From Pseudoduganella aquatica (lineage in GTDB: Bacteria > Pseudomonadota > Gammaproteobacteria > Burkholderiales > Burkholderiaceae_D), in the NCBI RefSeq assembly GCF_009857595.1, contig NZ_WWCU01000019.1, forward strand, positions 1 through 64,000: a stretch of DNA of 64,000 bases, read 5' to 3'. Position numbers and translations under genes: made by a program. Positions 34,591 to 43,097 of this stretch are shown piece after piece. Every line of letters starts with the position of its first letter. Positions within the stretch are counted from its first letter, which is position 1. The notes below the pieces were generated by a model. The model saw nothing but the letters and a program-made list of their open reading frames with translations. It made no database searches and was not told the DNA's origin.

Positions 34591-35334
34591 TTACTTCTGG
34601 TTTTTTGCGGACTTCAGAACGACAGGCTCGCCGTTGGCGGTGGCTTTCACGGTGGCGGGCTTGGCCTTGCCGGATTTGGCGGCAGGCGCTTCTTCCTGCG
34701 CAGGCGCGCTGACGGCTTCGGACACGGCTTGGGCAACGGCTTTAGGCGCAGGCGGCGTGACCACCGTGGCCGGAGCGGCTTCGGCGGCCGGGGCGGCAGC
34801 GACGGGCTCTACAGGAGCGGCAACGGGAGCTGGCGCAGGCGCTGCCTTCGCTACGGGCGCGGCTGCCGGCGCCGGTGCGGACACAGGGGCGGAAACCGGG
34901 GCCGAGAACGGCGTTGCGCCGGCGCTTGCCAGCGGCAGCTGCTTGGCCGCAGCGGCGGCGGCGGCCGTGCCGGCGGCGGTCACATCCTTGATCTGCTCCT
35001 TCACCACCTCCAGCAACTCGGCCTGGGTGCGGCTGGCGATGTTGTAGAGTTCGCGGCTATAGGCCAGCAGGCTGTCGAGGCTGGGGCTCTGGGCGGCGTT
35101 GAGCTTGAAGAACTCGGCCGGCTCCTTGACGTCGAACAGCTGTTTCGCGGCGGCGGAGGTTTTCTCCACCGAGGCTTTGGTGGTGCTGACATTCAGGGCA
35201 ATGATCTGCTGCACGCCGTCGAATGCCGTGGTGGCGTATTCGCTGGCGATATTCAACTGTTTACTCAGTTGCTGGTCCAACTGCGACTTGGCCGTGGCAG
35301 TGGCGGCGGAAAACTGTTCGGTGAACGAAAACAT
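34591..35334 (-). CDS. phasin family protein (PHA granule-associated)
   Basis: A 247-residue protein with a Phasin_2-type domain in the first 130 residues (FSAATATAKSQLDQQLSKQL, EYATTAFDGVQQIIALNVST, KEPAEFFKLNAAQSPSLDSL). Phasins coat polyhydroxyalkanoate granules. The C-terminal half is a low-complexity Pro/Ala/Val tail ending in Lys-rich sequence (GKAKPATVKATANGEP), which resembles histone-H1-like DNA-binding tails of PhaM/PhaF-type phasins. No other PHA genes are in the window. Confidence 0.88.
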   Translation of the reverse strand: MFSFTEQFSAATATAKSQLDQQLSKQLNIASEYATTAFDGVQQIIALNVSTTKASVEKTSAAAKQLFDVKEPAEFFKLNAAQSPSLDSLLAYSRELYNIASRTQAELLEVVKEQIKDVTAAGTAAAAAAAKQLPLASAGATPFSAPVSAPVSAPAPAAAPVAKAAPAPAPVAAPVEPVAAAPAAEAAPATVVTPPAPKAVAQAVSEAVSAPAQEEAPAAKSGKAKPATVKATANGEPVVLKSAKNQK

Positions 35335-35355
35335 GACTTCTCCTGAGAACGTTTA

Positions 35356-35370
35356 TATTGCGCTGCAATA
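35356..35370. promoter_or_regulatory. candidate PhaR-type site upstream of the phasin gene
   Basis: TATTGCGCTGCAATA is an inverted repeat (TATTGC/GCAATA) 22 bases before the phasin start, and TGCACTGCA lies further up at 35449-35457. PhaR repressors of PHA-producing bacteria bind TGC/GCA-rich inverted sites in phasin promoters. Assignment is by similarity only. Confidence 0.4.
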
Positions 35371-35528
35371 AAATCCATTCTAGCGGCGATTGTTGGCGAA
35401 GAAAAGTTATTTTTTACGCCAAGCCAGCAGCTTGCAGAACGATATTAATGCACTGCAACATCGAGATAGTGTTTGCGCCCCGGAGCGGGCTCTGCCTACA
35501 ATCGGCCATCGCAGCCTTGGGAGACAGC

Positions 35529-36815
35529 ATGGACGCCGTGATGGACACCGTAATCAGAAACGCCACCCTGCCGGACGGCCGCCGCGGCATCGACCTGGCC
35601 ATACTGGAGGGCAAAATCGCCGCAGTCGGCGCGGCGCTGGCGGCGCGCGGCGCCCGGGAGATCGACGCCGGCGGCGACCTGGTCTCGCCGCCCTTTGTCG
35701 ACGCCCACTTCCACATGGACGCCACGCTGAGCTACGGCCTGCCGCGCGTGAACCAGTCCGGCACGCTGCTCGAAGGCATCGCGCTATGGGGCGAACTGAA
35801 GCCGCAGCTGACCCAGGACGCGCTGGTCGAGCGCGCCATGCGCTACTGCGACTGGGCCGTGGCGCGCGGCCTGCTGGCCATCCGCACCCATGTGGACGTG
35901 TGCGACGACCGCCTGCTGGCCGTGGAAGCGCTGCTGGAAGTGAAGCGCCGCGTGGCGCCCTACCTGGACATGCAGCTGGTGGCCTTCCCGCAGGACGGCC
36001 TGCTGCGCAGCCCCACCGCGCTGCCCAACCTGAAGCGCGCCATCGCCCTGGGCGTGGACGTGGTGGGCGGCATCCCGCACTTCGAGCGCACCATGGCCGA
36101 CGGCGCCGAATCGGTGCGCATCCTGTGCGAATTCGCGGCCGGGCAGGGCCTGCGGGTGGACATGCACTGCGACGAATCGGACGACCCGCTGTCGCGCCAT
36201 ATCGAAACCCTGGCCTACCACAGCCACCGGCTGGGCCTGCACGGCCGCGTGGCCGGTTCGCACCTGACCTCCATGCACTCCATGGACAACTACTACGTCA
36301 GCAAGCTGCTGCCGCTGATGAAGGAAGCCGGCGTGGCGGCCATCGCCAATCCGCTGATCAACATCACGCTGCAGGGCCGGCACGACAGCTACCCCAAGCG
36401 GCGCGGCATGACGCGCGTGCCCGAGCTGATGGCCGCCGGCATCGACGTCGCCTTCGGCCACGACTGCGTGATGGACCCCTGGTACAGCCTGGGCTCGGGC
36501 GACATGCTGGAAGTGGCCCACATGGGCCTGCACGTGGCGCAGATGACCGGCCAGGACGCCATGCGCGCCTGCTACGCCGCCGTGACCGAGGCGCCGGCGC
36601 GCATCCTCGGCCTGCACCACTACGGCCTGGAGCCGGGCTGCCACGCCGACCTGCTGCTGCTGGACGCTGCCAGCCCGGTGGAGGCGATACGCCTGCGCGC
36701 CGCGCGCCGCATGGTGATGCGGCGCGGGACGGTGATCAGCGAATCGCCGCGCGCCGTGGCGCGGCTGAACCTGCCGGGCCGCCCTGAGCAGGCCGATTTC
36801 CGTCAACTCCCCTAA
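35529..36815 (+). CDS. CodA-like cytosine deaminase/amidohydrolase
   Basis: A 428-residue metal-dependent hydrolase. ATG at 35529 with GGGAG upstream. The metal and catalytic residues match E. coli CodA with an offset of one: H60 and H62 (DAHFHMD), H213 and E216 (MHCDES), H245 (GSHLTSMH), D312 (GHDCVMDPWY). CodA deaminates cytosine to uracil. The residue after the metal Asp is Cys here where CodA has Asp314, a substrate-specificity position, so related compounds such as other pyrimidines or creatinine-like rings cannot be excluded. The GNAT gene follows after 3 bases. Confidence 0.85.
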   Translation: MDAVMDTVIRNATLPDGRRGIDLAILEGKIAAVGAALAARGAREIDAGGDLVSPPFVDAHFHMDATLSYGLPRVNQSGTLLEGIALWGELKPQLTQDALVERAMRYCDWAVARGLLAIRTHVDVCDDRLLAVEALLEVKRRVAPYLDMQLVAFPQDGLLRSPTALPNLKRAIALGVDVVGGIPHFERTMADGAESVRILCEFAAGQGLRVDMHCDESDDPLSRHIETLAYHSHRLGLHGRVAGSHLTSMHSMDNYYVSKLLPLMKEAGVAAIANPLINITLQGRHDSYPKRRGMTRVPELMAAGIDVAFGHDCVMDPWYSLGSGDMLEVAHMGLHVAQMTGQDAMRACYAAVTEAPARILGLHHYGLEPGCHADLLLLDAASPVEAIRLRAARRMVMRRGTVISESPRAVARLNLPGRPEQADFRQLP

Positions 36816-36818
36816 GCC

Positions 36819-37328
36819 ATGCTGATACTCGAAACCGAACGCCTGCAACTGCGCACCGTCAGTCCCGACGACGCGCCTTTCTACCTGGAACTGGTGAACG
36901 AACCGTCGTGGATACGCTTTATCGGCGACCGCGGCATCCGCACGCTGGACGCGGCGCGCGCCGCCATCCTGGACGGCCCGGTGGCCATGTACGAGCGGCT
37001 GGGCTATTCGCTCTACCTGGTGCAGCGCCGCAGCGACGGCGCCGCGCTGGGCATGTGCGGCCTGATCAAGCGCGACGTGTTGCCGGATACCGACATCGGC
37101 TACGCCATCTCGCCGCGCTACTGGGGCCAGGGCTACGCCTACGAAGCGGCCGCCGCCGTGGTGGCGCACGCGCGCGGCCCGCTGGGGCTGGCGCGCCTGA
37201 TGGCCATCACCTCGCCCGACAACGCCGCCTCCATCCAGCTGCTGGGCAAGCTGGGCATGCAGTTCGTCGAACGCACCCAGCTGCAAGGCTGGGACGCGGC
37301 CAGCAACGTCTACCGGCTGGAGTTGTGA
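36819..37328 (+). CDS. GNAT-family N-acetyltransferase
   Basis: A 169-residue protein starting 3 bp after the deaminase stop, so co-transcribed. It has the RimJ/RimL-type layout: MLILETERLQLRTVSPDDAP, then GLIKRDVLPDTDIGYAISPR and the acetyl-CoA binding segment YWGQGYAYEAAAAVVAHAR, followed by ITSPDNAASIQLLGKLGM. Substrate unknown: a ribosomal protein or small amine is possible. Confidence 0.9.
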   Translation: MLILETERLQLRTVSPDDAPFYLELVNEPSWIRFIGDRGIRTLDAARAAILDGPVAMYERLGYSLYLVQRRSDGAALGMCGLIKRDVLPDTDIGYAISPRYWGQGYAYEAAAAVVAHARGPLGLARLMAITSPDNAASIQLLGKLGMQFVERTQLQGWDAASNVYRLEL

Positions 37329-37420
37329 AGGACAAATCTTGGCTTTTCCCTTTCCTAAGCGCATGATAGATGGACGTGGCGCAGACCACATCTCGTGCTG
37401 TATTTCCAAGGGGAATCATC

Positions 37421-39052
37421 ATGAAGTTCTCAAACCTGAAGATAGGTGTGCGGCTGGGCATGCTCAGCGGCTTTTTCTTCGTGGCGCTGCTGGTGGTCGG
37501 CTACGTCGGCTGGGACGCGCTCAATTTCATCAAGGAACGCAACGGCGAGGGCATGCAGCGCTCCGTCACGCTGACAGAGGCGGTGGACGCGGCGCGCAGC
37601 GCCCAGGTGGAATTCAAGACCCAGGTGCAGGAATGGAAGAACATCCTGCTGCGCGGCAATGACCCCGACAATTTCAAGCGCTACTCGGCCGCCTTCGTCC
37701 AGTCCGGCAAGCAGGTGCAGGGCGAGCTGCGCAAGCTCGACGGCCTGCTGGCGAGGCTGAAGCTGGCCACGCCGCTGGTGGGCGAAGCCATCAAGATGCA
37801 GGAAGAACTGGGCGCGAACTACCTGCAGGCGCTCAAGCAGTACGACTCCGCCAATCCGGGCAGCGCCAAGACGGTGGACGGCCTGGTGAAAGGGATGGAC
37901 CGCGCGCCGACCCGGAAGATAGACGACATCGTGGCCTACATCGGCGCCGAGGCGCGGCGGCTGGCCGCCGACATGGAAGCGGACAACCAGTCGGCCCACC
38001 GCAGCGCCAGCATCTCCCTGCTGGTGATGCTGCTGGCCACGCTGGCGCTGGGCAGCGTGCTGGTGACGTGGATGATACGTGGCATTACGCGGCCGCTGAA
38101 CCAGGCCATCGGCATCGCCAAGACGGTGGCGGGCGGCGACCTGCGCTGCCGGGTGGACGGCGCGGCGGCGGCGCGGCAGGACGAAGTGGGCGAACTGCTG
38201 GCCGCGCTGCAGCAGATGAGCGACAACCTGGCCGGCATCGTCGGCCGCGTGCGCGCCGGCACGGACACCATCGCCACGGCCAGCGCCGAAATCGCCACCG
38301 GCAACCTGGACCTGTCCTCGCGCACCGAGCAGCAGGCCAGTTCGCTGGAGGAGACCGCCTCGTCGATGGTCGAACTCACCAGCACGGTGCGGCAGAACAA
38401 CGAGAACGCCGGGCAGGCGCGCCGGCTGGCGCACGCCGCCTCGGAAGTGGCGGTGCGCGGCGGCGCCACGGTGTCGGAAGTGGTGCAGACGATGGGCGCG
38501 ATCAACGAATCGTCGCGCCGTATCGTCGACATCATCGCGGTGATAGACGGCATCGCCTTCCAGACCAACATCCTGGCGCTGAACGCGGCGGTGGAAGCGG
38601 CGCGGGCCGGCGAGCAAGGGCGCGGCTTCGCGGTGGTGGCCAGCGAAGTGCGCAACCTGGCGCAGCGCTCGGCGGCGGCGGCCAAGGAAATCAAGGAGCT
38701 GATAGGCAACTCCGTGGCGCGGGTGGAAACGGGCAGCCGGCTGGTGGGCGAGGCCGGGGTGACGATGGCCGAAGTGGTGGCCAGCGTGGAGCGGGTGAAC
38801 GCCATCATCGGCGAGATCGCGCTGGCCAGCGGCGAGCAGCGCGACGGCATCGAGCAGATCAGCACCGCCATCAGCCAGATGGACAGCGTCACGCAGCAAA
38901 ACGCGGCCCTCGTCGAGCAAGCGGCCGCGGCAGCAGATTCCCTGCAACAGCAAGCCCAGGTGCTGACCGAAGCGGTCAGCATCTTCAAGCTGCACGACGG
39001 CGCCAGCGCCCCCATTCTCCCCCGCCGCCCTCTGCAAGCCCTCCCCACCTAA
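37421..39052 (+). CDS. methyl-accepting chemotaxis protein
   Basis: A 543-residue chemoreceptor. ATG at 37421 after AAGGGGAATCATC. Transmembrane helices at about 13-31 ([18 protein letters not shown]) and 193-213 ([19 protein letters not shown]) flank a periplasmic four-helix ligand domain ([19 protein letters not shown]). A HAMP region ([20 protein letters not shown]) and the signalling hairpin follow ([37 protein letters not shown]). Methylation regions are present, but there is no C-terminal CheR-tethering pentapeptide. Monocistronic. Confidence 0.93.
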   Translation: MKFSNLKIGVRLGMLSGFFFVALLVVGYVGWDALNFIKERNGEGMQRSVTLTEAVDAARSAQVEFKTQVQEWKNILLRGNDPDNFKRYSAAFVQSGKQVQGELRKLDGLLARLKLATPLVGEAIKMQEELGANYLQALKQYDSANPGSAKTVDGLVKGMDRAPTRKIDDIVAYIGAEARRLAADMEADNQSAHRSASISLLVMLLATLALGSVLVTWMIRGITRPLNQAIGIAKTVAGGDLRCRVDGAAAARQDEVGELLAALQQMSDNLAGIVGRVRAGTDTIATASAEIATGNLDLSSRTEQQASSLEETASSMVELTSTVRQNNENAGQARRLAHAASEVAVRGGATVSEVVQTMGAINESSRRIVDIIAVIDGIAFQTNILALNAAVEAARAGEQGRGFAVVASEVRNLAQRSAAAAKEIKELIGNSVARVETGSRLVGEAGVTMAEVVASVERVNAIIGEIALASGEQRDGIEQISTAISQMDSVTQQNAALVEQAAAAADSLQQQAQVLTEAVSIFKLHDGASAPILPRRPLQALPT

Positions 39053-39057
39053 GCAAG

Positions 39058-39116
39058 CTGAGCCGCATTCCCCCCACTTCGGGGTCAGACCCCGGGGTGG
39101 GGGGAATGCGGCTCAG
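39058..39116. repeat. composite palindrome with GGGGTCAGACCCC core
   Basis: Perfect 20-bp arms (CTGAGCCGCATTCCCCCCAC at 39058-39077 and its complement at 39097-39116) enclose a second palindrome GGGGTCAGACCCC (39081-39093). It lies between convergent genes and could terminate both. It shares GGGGTCAG with the element at 28639. Confidence 0.9.
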
Positions 39117-39120
39117 GCTG

Positions 39121-41748
39121 CTAGTAGGAAGGGAAGAACCAGCGTAGGGGGATTCCGACGCGGGCGGCCCAGGATTTTTCGTTGTGGCTGCCGCCGGCGG
39201 CTTCGTGGTAGTAGAGGTTGTCGCCTTCGCGGTAGCCTTGCGCCAGCATCACGGCGCGCATCAGGGCGGTGTCTTCCAGGCCGTCGTCTATGGTGCCGGC
39301 GTCGAGGTAGAACTTGACCGGCAGCACCGGCAGCTTGCCGATCAGGTTGCGCTGGTTCCACCAGAAGGAGCTGGAGACGCCGCCGGCCTTGGAGTAGATG
39401 TCGGGCCGGTGCGCGGCGATCAGCACCGACGCGATGCCGCCCAGCGAGGAGCCCATGATGGCCGTGTCTTCCTTGCCGGGCCGCGTCCGCAGCGTGCGGT
39501 CGATATAGGGCTTGACCGTGTCGACCAGGAAGCTTTCGTAGGCGGCGAGCTTGCCGCCGCCGTATTTGGCGTCGCAGCAGGGCGTGTATTCGTTCATGCG
39601 GTCCGGCGTGTTGTCGATGCCGACCACGATGATCTCGGCCATCTTGCCTTCCGCGACCAGCTGGTCCACGGTTTCGTCTATGCCCCATTCGGCGCCGTAG
39701 GCGGCTGTCTTGGCGTCGAACAGGTTTTGGCCGTCGTGCATGTAGAGCACGGGGTAGCGGCGCTCGGGCTGCTTGCCGTAGCTGGGCGGCAGGTAGATGC
39801 GCAGCGCGCGCTTGTTGCCCAGTTGCGGCGAGGCGAATTGCTCGATGATGCGCACTTCGCCGCGCGGCACGGCGGCCTTCTCCGCCGGCGCCGCCGCTTC
39901 CAGTTCCAGTACCAGCGCCGAGCGCGCCGGCAGCGTGATGTCGCCGTCCAGCGCGTAGCGCTTGCCACTGATGACGTCGGTTCCGCCCGGCACGCCGGCC
40001 AGCATCTCGTGGAAGCGCGCCGCCTGCAGCGTGACCGGCTTGGCATTGCGGTTCAGCGCCACCATCACCTTGTTCTGGCCGTCGTAGCGGAAGTAGACGT
40101 AGGCGTCCTGTTCGGGGCCGTAGTGCATCAGTTTGCCGTTGTGGATGACGCTGGCGCCCTTGCGCCAGTTGAGCAGCTTTTTCATGAAGGCTTGCGCGCT
40201 GCGCTGCTGCTCGCTCAGCCCAGCGCCGGTGAAGGCGTTCACTTTGTCGCCCGCCCAGCCGCCGGGAAAGTCGTGGCGGTAGGTGGCGTCCTCGCGCGTG
40301 CCGGTGCTGCTGGTCATCTGGATTTCGGTGCCGTAGTACAGCTGCGGAATGCGCGGCATGGTCAGCACGTAGGCGATGGCCATGCGGAACAGGGCGTCGT
40401 CGTTCTTCAGCTCGCTGAACAGGCGCGGCATGTCGTGGTTGCCTTCGAATAGCACCAGATTGTTCGGCATGGCGTACAGGTGGTCCTGCGATAGCGTCTC
40501 GTACAGATTGGTCAGGCTGGGCTCGTTTTCGCCCTTGCCGGTCAGGCCCTTGCGCAGCGCTTCGTTGAGCGGGAAGTCCATCATGCTGGGCATCCAGGAG
40601 GCGTAGCCGTCGTGGTTGCGCTTGCCGTACTGCCAGCGCGCCACCACGGGGACCTGGCTGCTCCATTCTTCGCCTACCAGGTTCAGCCTGGGGTATTCGG
40701 CGGTGATGCGGCGCGACCAGGCGCTGAGGAAGGCGGCGTCGGAGTAGCCGTAGGTGTCCACGCGCAGTCCGGACAGTCCGGCGTACTCTATCCACCAGAT
40801 GTTGTTCTGGATCAAATAGGTGGCCACGTGGGGATTGGCCTGGTTCAGGTCCGGCATATTGGGCGAGAACCAGCCTTGCGTGAAGTTGCGCTTGTCTTCG
40901 GCGGAGCCGTAGGGGTCGGCCACCGCCACGCGGTGGTGGCGGGTGGGCACGTATTTGCCGCCGTAGTTGATCCAGTCCGGTGTGGGCAGGTCGCGCATCC
41001 ACCAGTGCTTGGCGCCGATGTGGTTCAGCACCACGTCCTGGATCACGCCTATGCCCATGCTGCGCGCCTTGGCGCTGTAGCGGCGGTAGTCCTCGTTGCT
41101 GCCGTAGCGCTCGTCCACCTTGTAGTGGTCGGTGGCGGCGTAGCCGTGGTAGGAGTAGGCCGGCATGTCGTTTTCCACCAGCGGCGTGGGCCAGACCATG
41201 GTGTAGCCCATGCCGGCGATGTAGCCGAGCGCGTTTTCCATGCCTTGCAGGTCGCCGCCGTGGCGGCCGCCGCCCTTGCTGCGGTCGGCCTGCTCGGACA
41301 GGCGCGGGCTGTTGTCGTTGGCCGGGTTGCCGTTGGCGTAGCGGTCCGGCATTACCTGGTAGATGGCGTCCTTGCCGGAGAAGCCGGCGCGGTTGGCCGA
41401 GCCGGCTTCGCGCGGCAGCAGTTCGTAGCGGTAGGTGACGCCTGCGCTGCCCGGGGCGGCGAAGCGGATGTCGAACTTGCCGGGCTGGGCGCTGTCGTCC
41501 AGCGCCAGGTCGATGAACAGGTAGTTGCGGTTGGCCACGCGCTCCACTTTATCGATGCGCACGCCGGGGTAGCTGATGCTGGGTTCCAGGTCGGCGATCT
41601 GCTTGCCGTGCACCATCAGCTGCAGCGTTTTGACGCGCATGCCGGTCCACCACATGGGCGGTTCCATGTGGTCGATGCGATAATCTTCGGCCGCCAGGGC
41701 GGGCAGGGCGCAGGCGGCCAGCAGGGCCGTGGCGATCAGGCGTTTCAT
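39121..41748 (-). CDS. GH13 alpha-glucanase fused to a C-terminal esterase domain
   Basis: An 875-residue exported protein with signal peptide MKRLIATALLAACALPALAA. Residues 20-115 form an N-terminal beta domain of cyclomaltodextrinase type, 125-520 the GH13 barrel and 530-620 its beta sandwich. Catalytic residues: D331 (GLRVDTYGYSD), E360 (NLVGEEWSS), D439 (FEGNHDMPR). From about 640 a separate alpha/beta-hydrolase of enterochelin-esterase type begins (RIYLPPSYGKQPERRYPVLY) with nucleophile S768 in MGSSLGG and H855 in GGSHNE. The GH13 part should cleave maltodextrins or pullulan; the esterase could remove acyl groups from the substrate. Divergent from an esterase gene with the same domain and a shared operator region. 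Confidence 0.88.
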   Translation of the reverse strand: MKRLIATALLAACALPALAAEDYRIDHMEPPMWWTGMRVKTLQLMVHGKQIADLEPSISYPGVRIDKVERVANRNYLFIDLALDDSAQPGKFDIRFAAPGSAGVTYRYELLPREAGSANRAGFSGKDAIYQVMPDRYANGNPANDNSPRLSEQADRSKGGGRHGGDLQGMENALGYIAGMGYTMVWPTPLVENDMPAYSYHGYAATDHYKVDERYGSNEDYRRYSAKARSMGIGVIQDVVLNHIGAKHWWMRDLPTPDWINYGGKYVPTRHHRVAVADPYGSAEDKRNFTQGWFSPNMPDLNQANPHVATYLIQNNIWWIEYAGLSGLRVDTYGYSDAAFLSAWSRRITAEYPRLNLVGEEWSSQVPVVARWQYGKRNHDGYASWMPSMMDFPLNEALRKGLTGKGENEPSLTNLYETLSQDHLYAMPNNLVLFEGNHDMPRLFSELKNDDALFRMAIAYVLTMPRIPQLYYGTEIQMTSSTGTREDATYRHDFPGGWAGDKVNAFTGAGLSEQQRSAQAFMKKLLNWRKGASVIHNGKLMHYGPEQDAYVYFRYDGQNKVMVALNRNAKPVTLQAARFHEMLAGVPGGTDVISGKRYALDGDITLPARSALVLELEAAAPAEKAAVPRGEVRIIEQFASPQLGNKRALRIYLPPSYGKQPERRYPVLYMHDGQNLFDAKTAAYGAEWGIDETVDQLVAEGKMAEIIVVGIDNTPDRMNEYTPCCDAKYGGGKLAAYESFLVDTVKPYIDRTLRTRPGKEDTAIMGSSLGGIASVLIAAHRPDIYSKAGGVSSSFWWNQRNLIGKLPVLPVKFYLDAGTIDDGLEDTALMRAVMLAQGYREGDNLYYHEAAGGSHNEKSWAARVGIPLRWFFPSY

Positions 41749-41772
41749 CAGGCTGTCTCCGTGTTTTTGCAG

Positions 41773-41787
41773 CGTAGTACTGCTACA
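41773..41787. promoter_or_regulatory. candidate maltose-regulon operator in the divergent amylase/esterase promoter
   Basis: CGTAGTACTGCTACA contains the inverted halves GTAG and CTAC separated by 5 bases, the same layout as the palindrome at 42848. It lies 25-39 bases upstream of the amylase start and 85-99 bases upstream of the esterase start. Confidence 0.5.
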
Positions 41788-41871
41788 TGTTTAACATGCT
41801 TATCCGGTGTGTCGAGGATAATACATGGGAAATGCGGAGTTTTTATATCTAGTTTGGGTACAGGAGGGGTA

Positions 41872-42828
41872 ATGGCGCAACGCGGCCGTGTACAAGTTTT
41901 GGCTGGCCTGGGGCTGGCGCTGCTGGGCGTTTCGTTGCCGTGCCGGGCGCAGCCGGCGGCCGGCGAGGGCAGTTTTGTTGTTCTGGATAATTTCCCGTCG
42001 GCCCAGGTGGCGCCGCGCAAGGTGGTGGTGTGGCTGCCGCCCGGCTATGACCCCAAGGGCGAGCGCTACCCCGTGCTGTATATGCACGACGGCCAGAATC
42101 TGTTCGATCCGGCCACCGCCATGGGCGGCCAGGCCTGGGAGGTGCACAAGCGCCTGGCCGCGCTGGCGGCGACGGGCGCGGTGCGGCCCGCCATCATCGT
42201 CGGCATCGCCAGCACGCGCGACCGGGCGCGCGAGTATGCGCCGGCCGAGGCGGTGGAGGCGCTGGCGCCGGAGCTGCGCGCCGCGCTGCTGGGCGATCCG
42301 CCCACGCCGGGCGGCCTGCCCACGCTGTCCGGGCAGTATCTGCGCTTTATCGTCGACGAGCTCAAACCCGCCATCGATGCGCGCTTCCACACCAGCCCGG
42401 AGCGCGCCGACACCTTCATCATGGGTTCGTCCATGGGCGGCCTGGTGTCGCTGTACGCGCTGGCGCGCTATCCGGAGGTGTTTGCCGGCGCCGCCTGCCT
42501 GTCCACGCACTGGCCGCTCACCACCAATTTCAACATGCTGTTCGACAAGGAAGATCCGCGCCCGGTGCGCTACGCGGCCGCGTATTTCGACTGGCTGGCC
42601 CGCAAGCTGCCGCGCGCCGGCCGCCACAAGCTGTATTTCGACCATGGCGACGCCACCCTGGACGCGCTCTATGCGCCTTACCAGCAGCAGGTGGACGGCA
42701 TCGTGCGCGCCAAAGGCTACCGCGCGGGCGTGGACTGGATCTCCCAGGTGTTCCCCGGCGCGGACCACAGCGAGCCGGCCTGGCGCGAGCGGGTGGAGGT
42801 GCCGCTGCGCTTCCTGCTGTCGCGCTGA
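41872..42828 (+). CDS. exported esterase, alpha/beta hydrolase (enterochelin-esterase type)
   Basis: A 318-residue protein. ATG at 41872 is set by CAGGAGGGG just upstream; the frame is open far to the left but that part is antisense to the amylase gene. It has a signal peptide (QVLAGLGLALLGVSLPCRAQ). The catalytic Ser is in MGSSMGG, with GADHSEP providing the His. It is a paralogue of the esterase domain fused to the divergent amylase (both have PVLYMHDGQNLFD). Likely acts in the periplasm on acylated sugars or oligosaccharides. The TonB receptor gene follows after 269 bp with its own operator sites. Confidence 0.85.
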   Translation: MAQRGRVQVLAGLGLALLGVSLPCRAQPAAGEGSFVVLDNFPSAQVAPRKVVVWLPPGYDPKGERYPVLYMHDGQNLFDPATAMGGQAWEVHKRLAALAATGAVRPAIIVGIASTRDRAREYAPAEAVEALAPELRAALLGDPPTPGGLPTLSGQYLRFIVDELKPAIDARFHTSPERADTFIMGSSMGGLVSLYALARYPEVFAGAACLSTHWPLTTNFNMLFDKEDPRPVRYAAAYFDWLARKLPRAGRHKLYFDHGDATLDALYAPYQQQVDGIVRAKGYRAGVDWISQVFPGADHSEPAWRERVEVPLRFLLSR

Positions 42829-42847
42829 AGTGGTCTGGCAGCATATT

Positions 42848-42864
42848 CTGTAGTTCAACTACAG
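42848..42864. promoter_or_regulatory. candidate maltose-regulon operator 1 before the TonB receptor
   Basis: CTGTAGTTCAACTACAG is a perfect 17-bp palindrome with a central C and carries GTAG-N5-CTAC. It lies 233 bp before the receptor start, so it would act on an upstream promoter or by looping with the next site. Confidence 0.6.
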
Positions 42865-42881
42865 CCCCTCATGGAAGGGCA

Positions 42882-42896
42882 TGTAGCTGAAATACA
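42882..42896. promoter_or_regulatory. candidate maltose-regulon operator 2 before the TonB receptor
   Basis: TGTAGCTGAAATACA differs from the consensus TGTAG-N5-CTACA at one base (ATACA). Its centre lies 33 bases (about three helical turns) from the centre of operator 1, which suits cooperative binding. The remaining 200 bp to the receptor start show no ORF; they form an untranslated leader or a second promoter region. Confidence 0.45.
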
Positions 42897-43097
42897 ACGA
42901 GGACAGCATCTTCATAGGCAGGACAAGGGAGCAAATGCGTGATATTGCGTAGCCCGGATGAACTTTAATTGACTCCCTATCTAGTTTTAGTACAAAATTC
43001 CACATAGAACGTCTTGAGAGCGTTTGCTTTGCTGGCTCCCGTGTAGTCGAAAAACAGCCTGCGGGACTTTTGATCTGTCTAAAGAGGGGACATCCTT

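Noticed and set aside
40612..41871. Plus-strand extension of the esterase frame by about 420 codons
   Set aside because: It is antisense to the amylase-esterase gene. The ATG at 41872 has a strong ribosome-binding site and a signal peptide.
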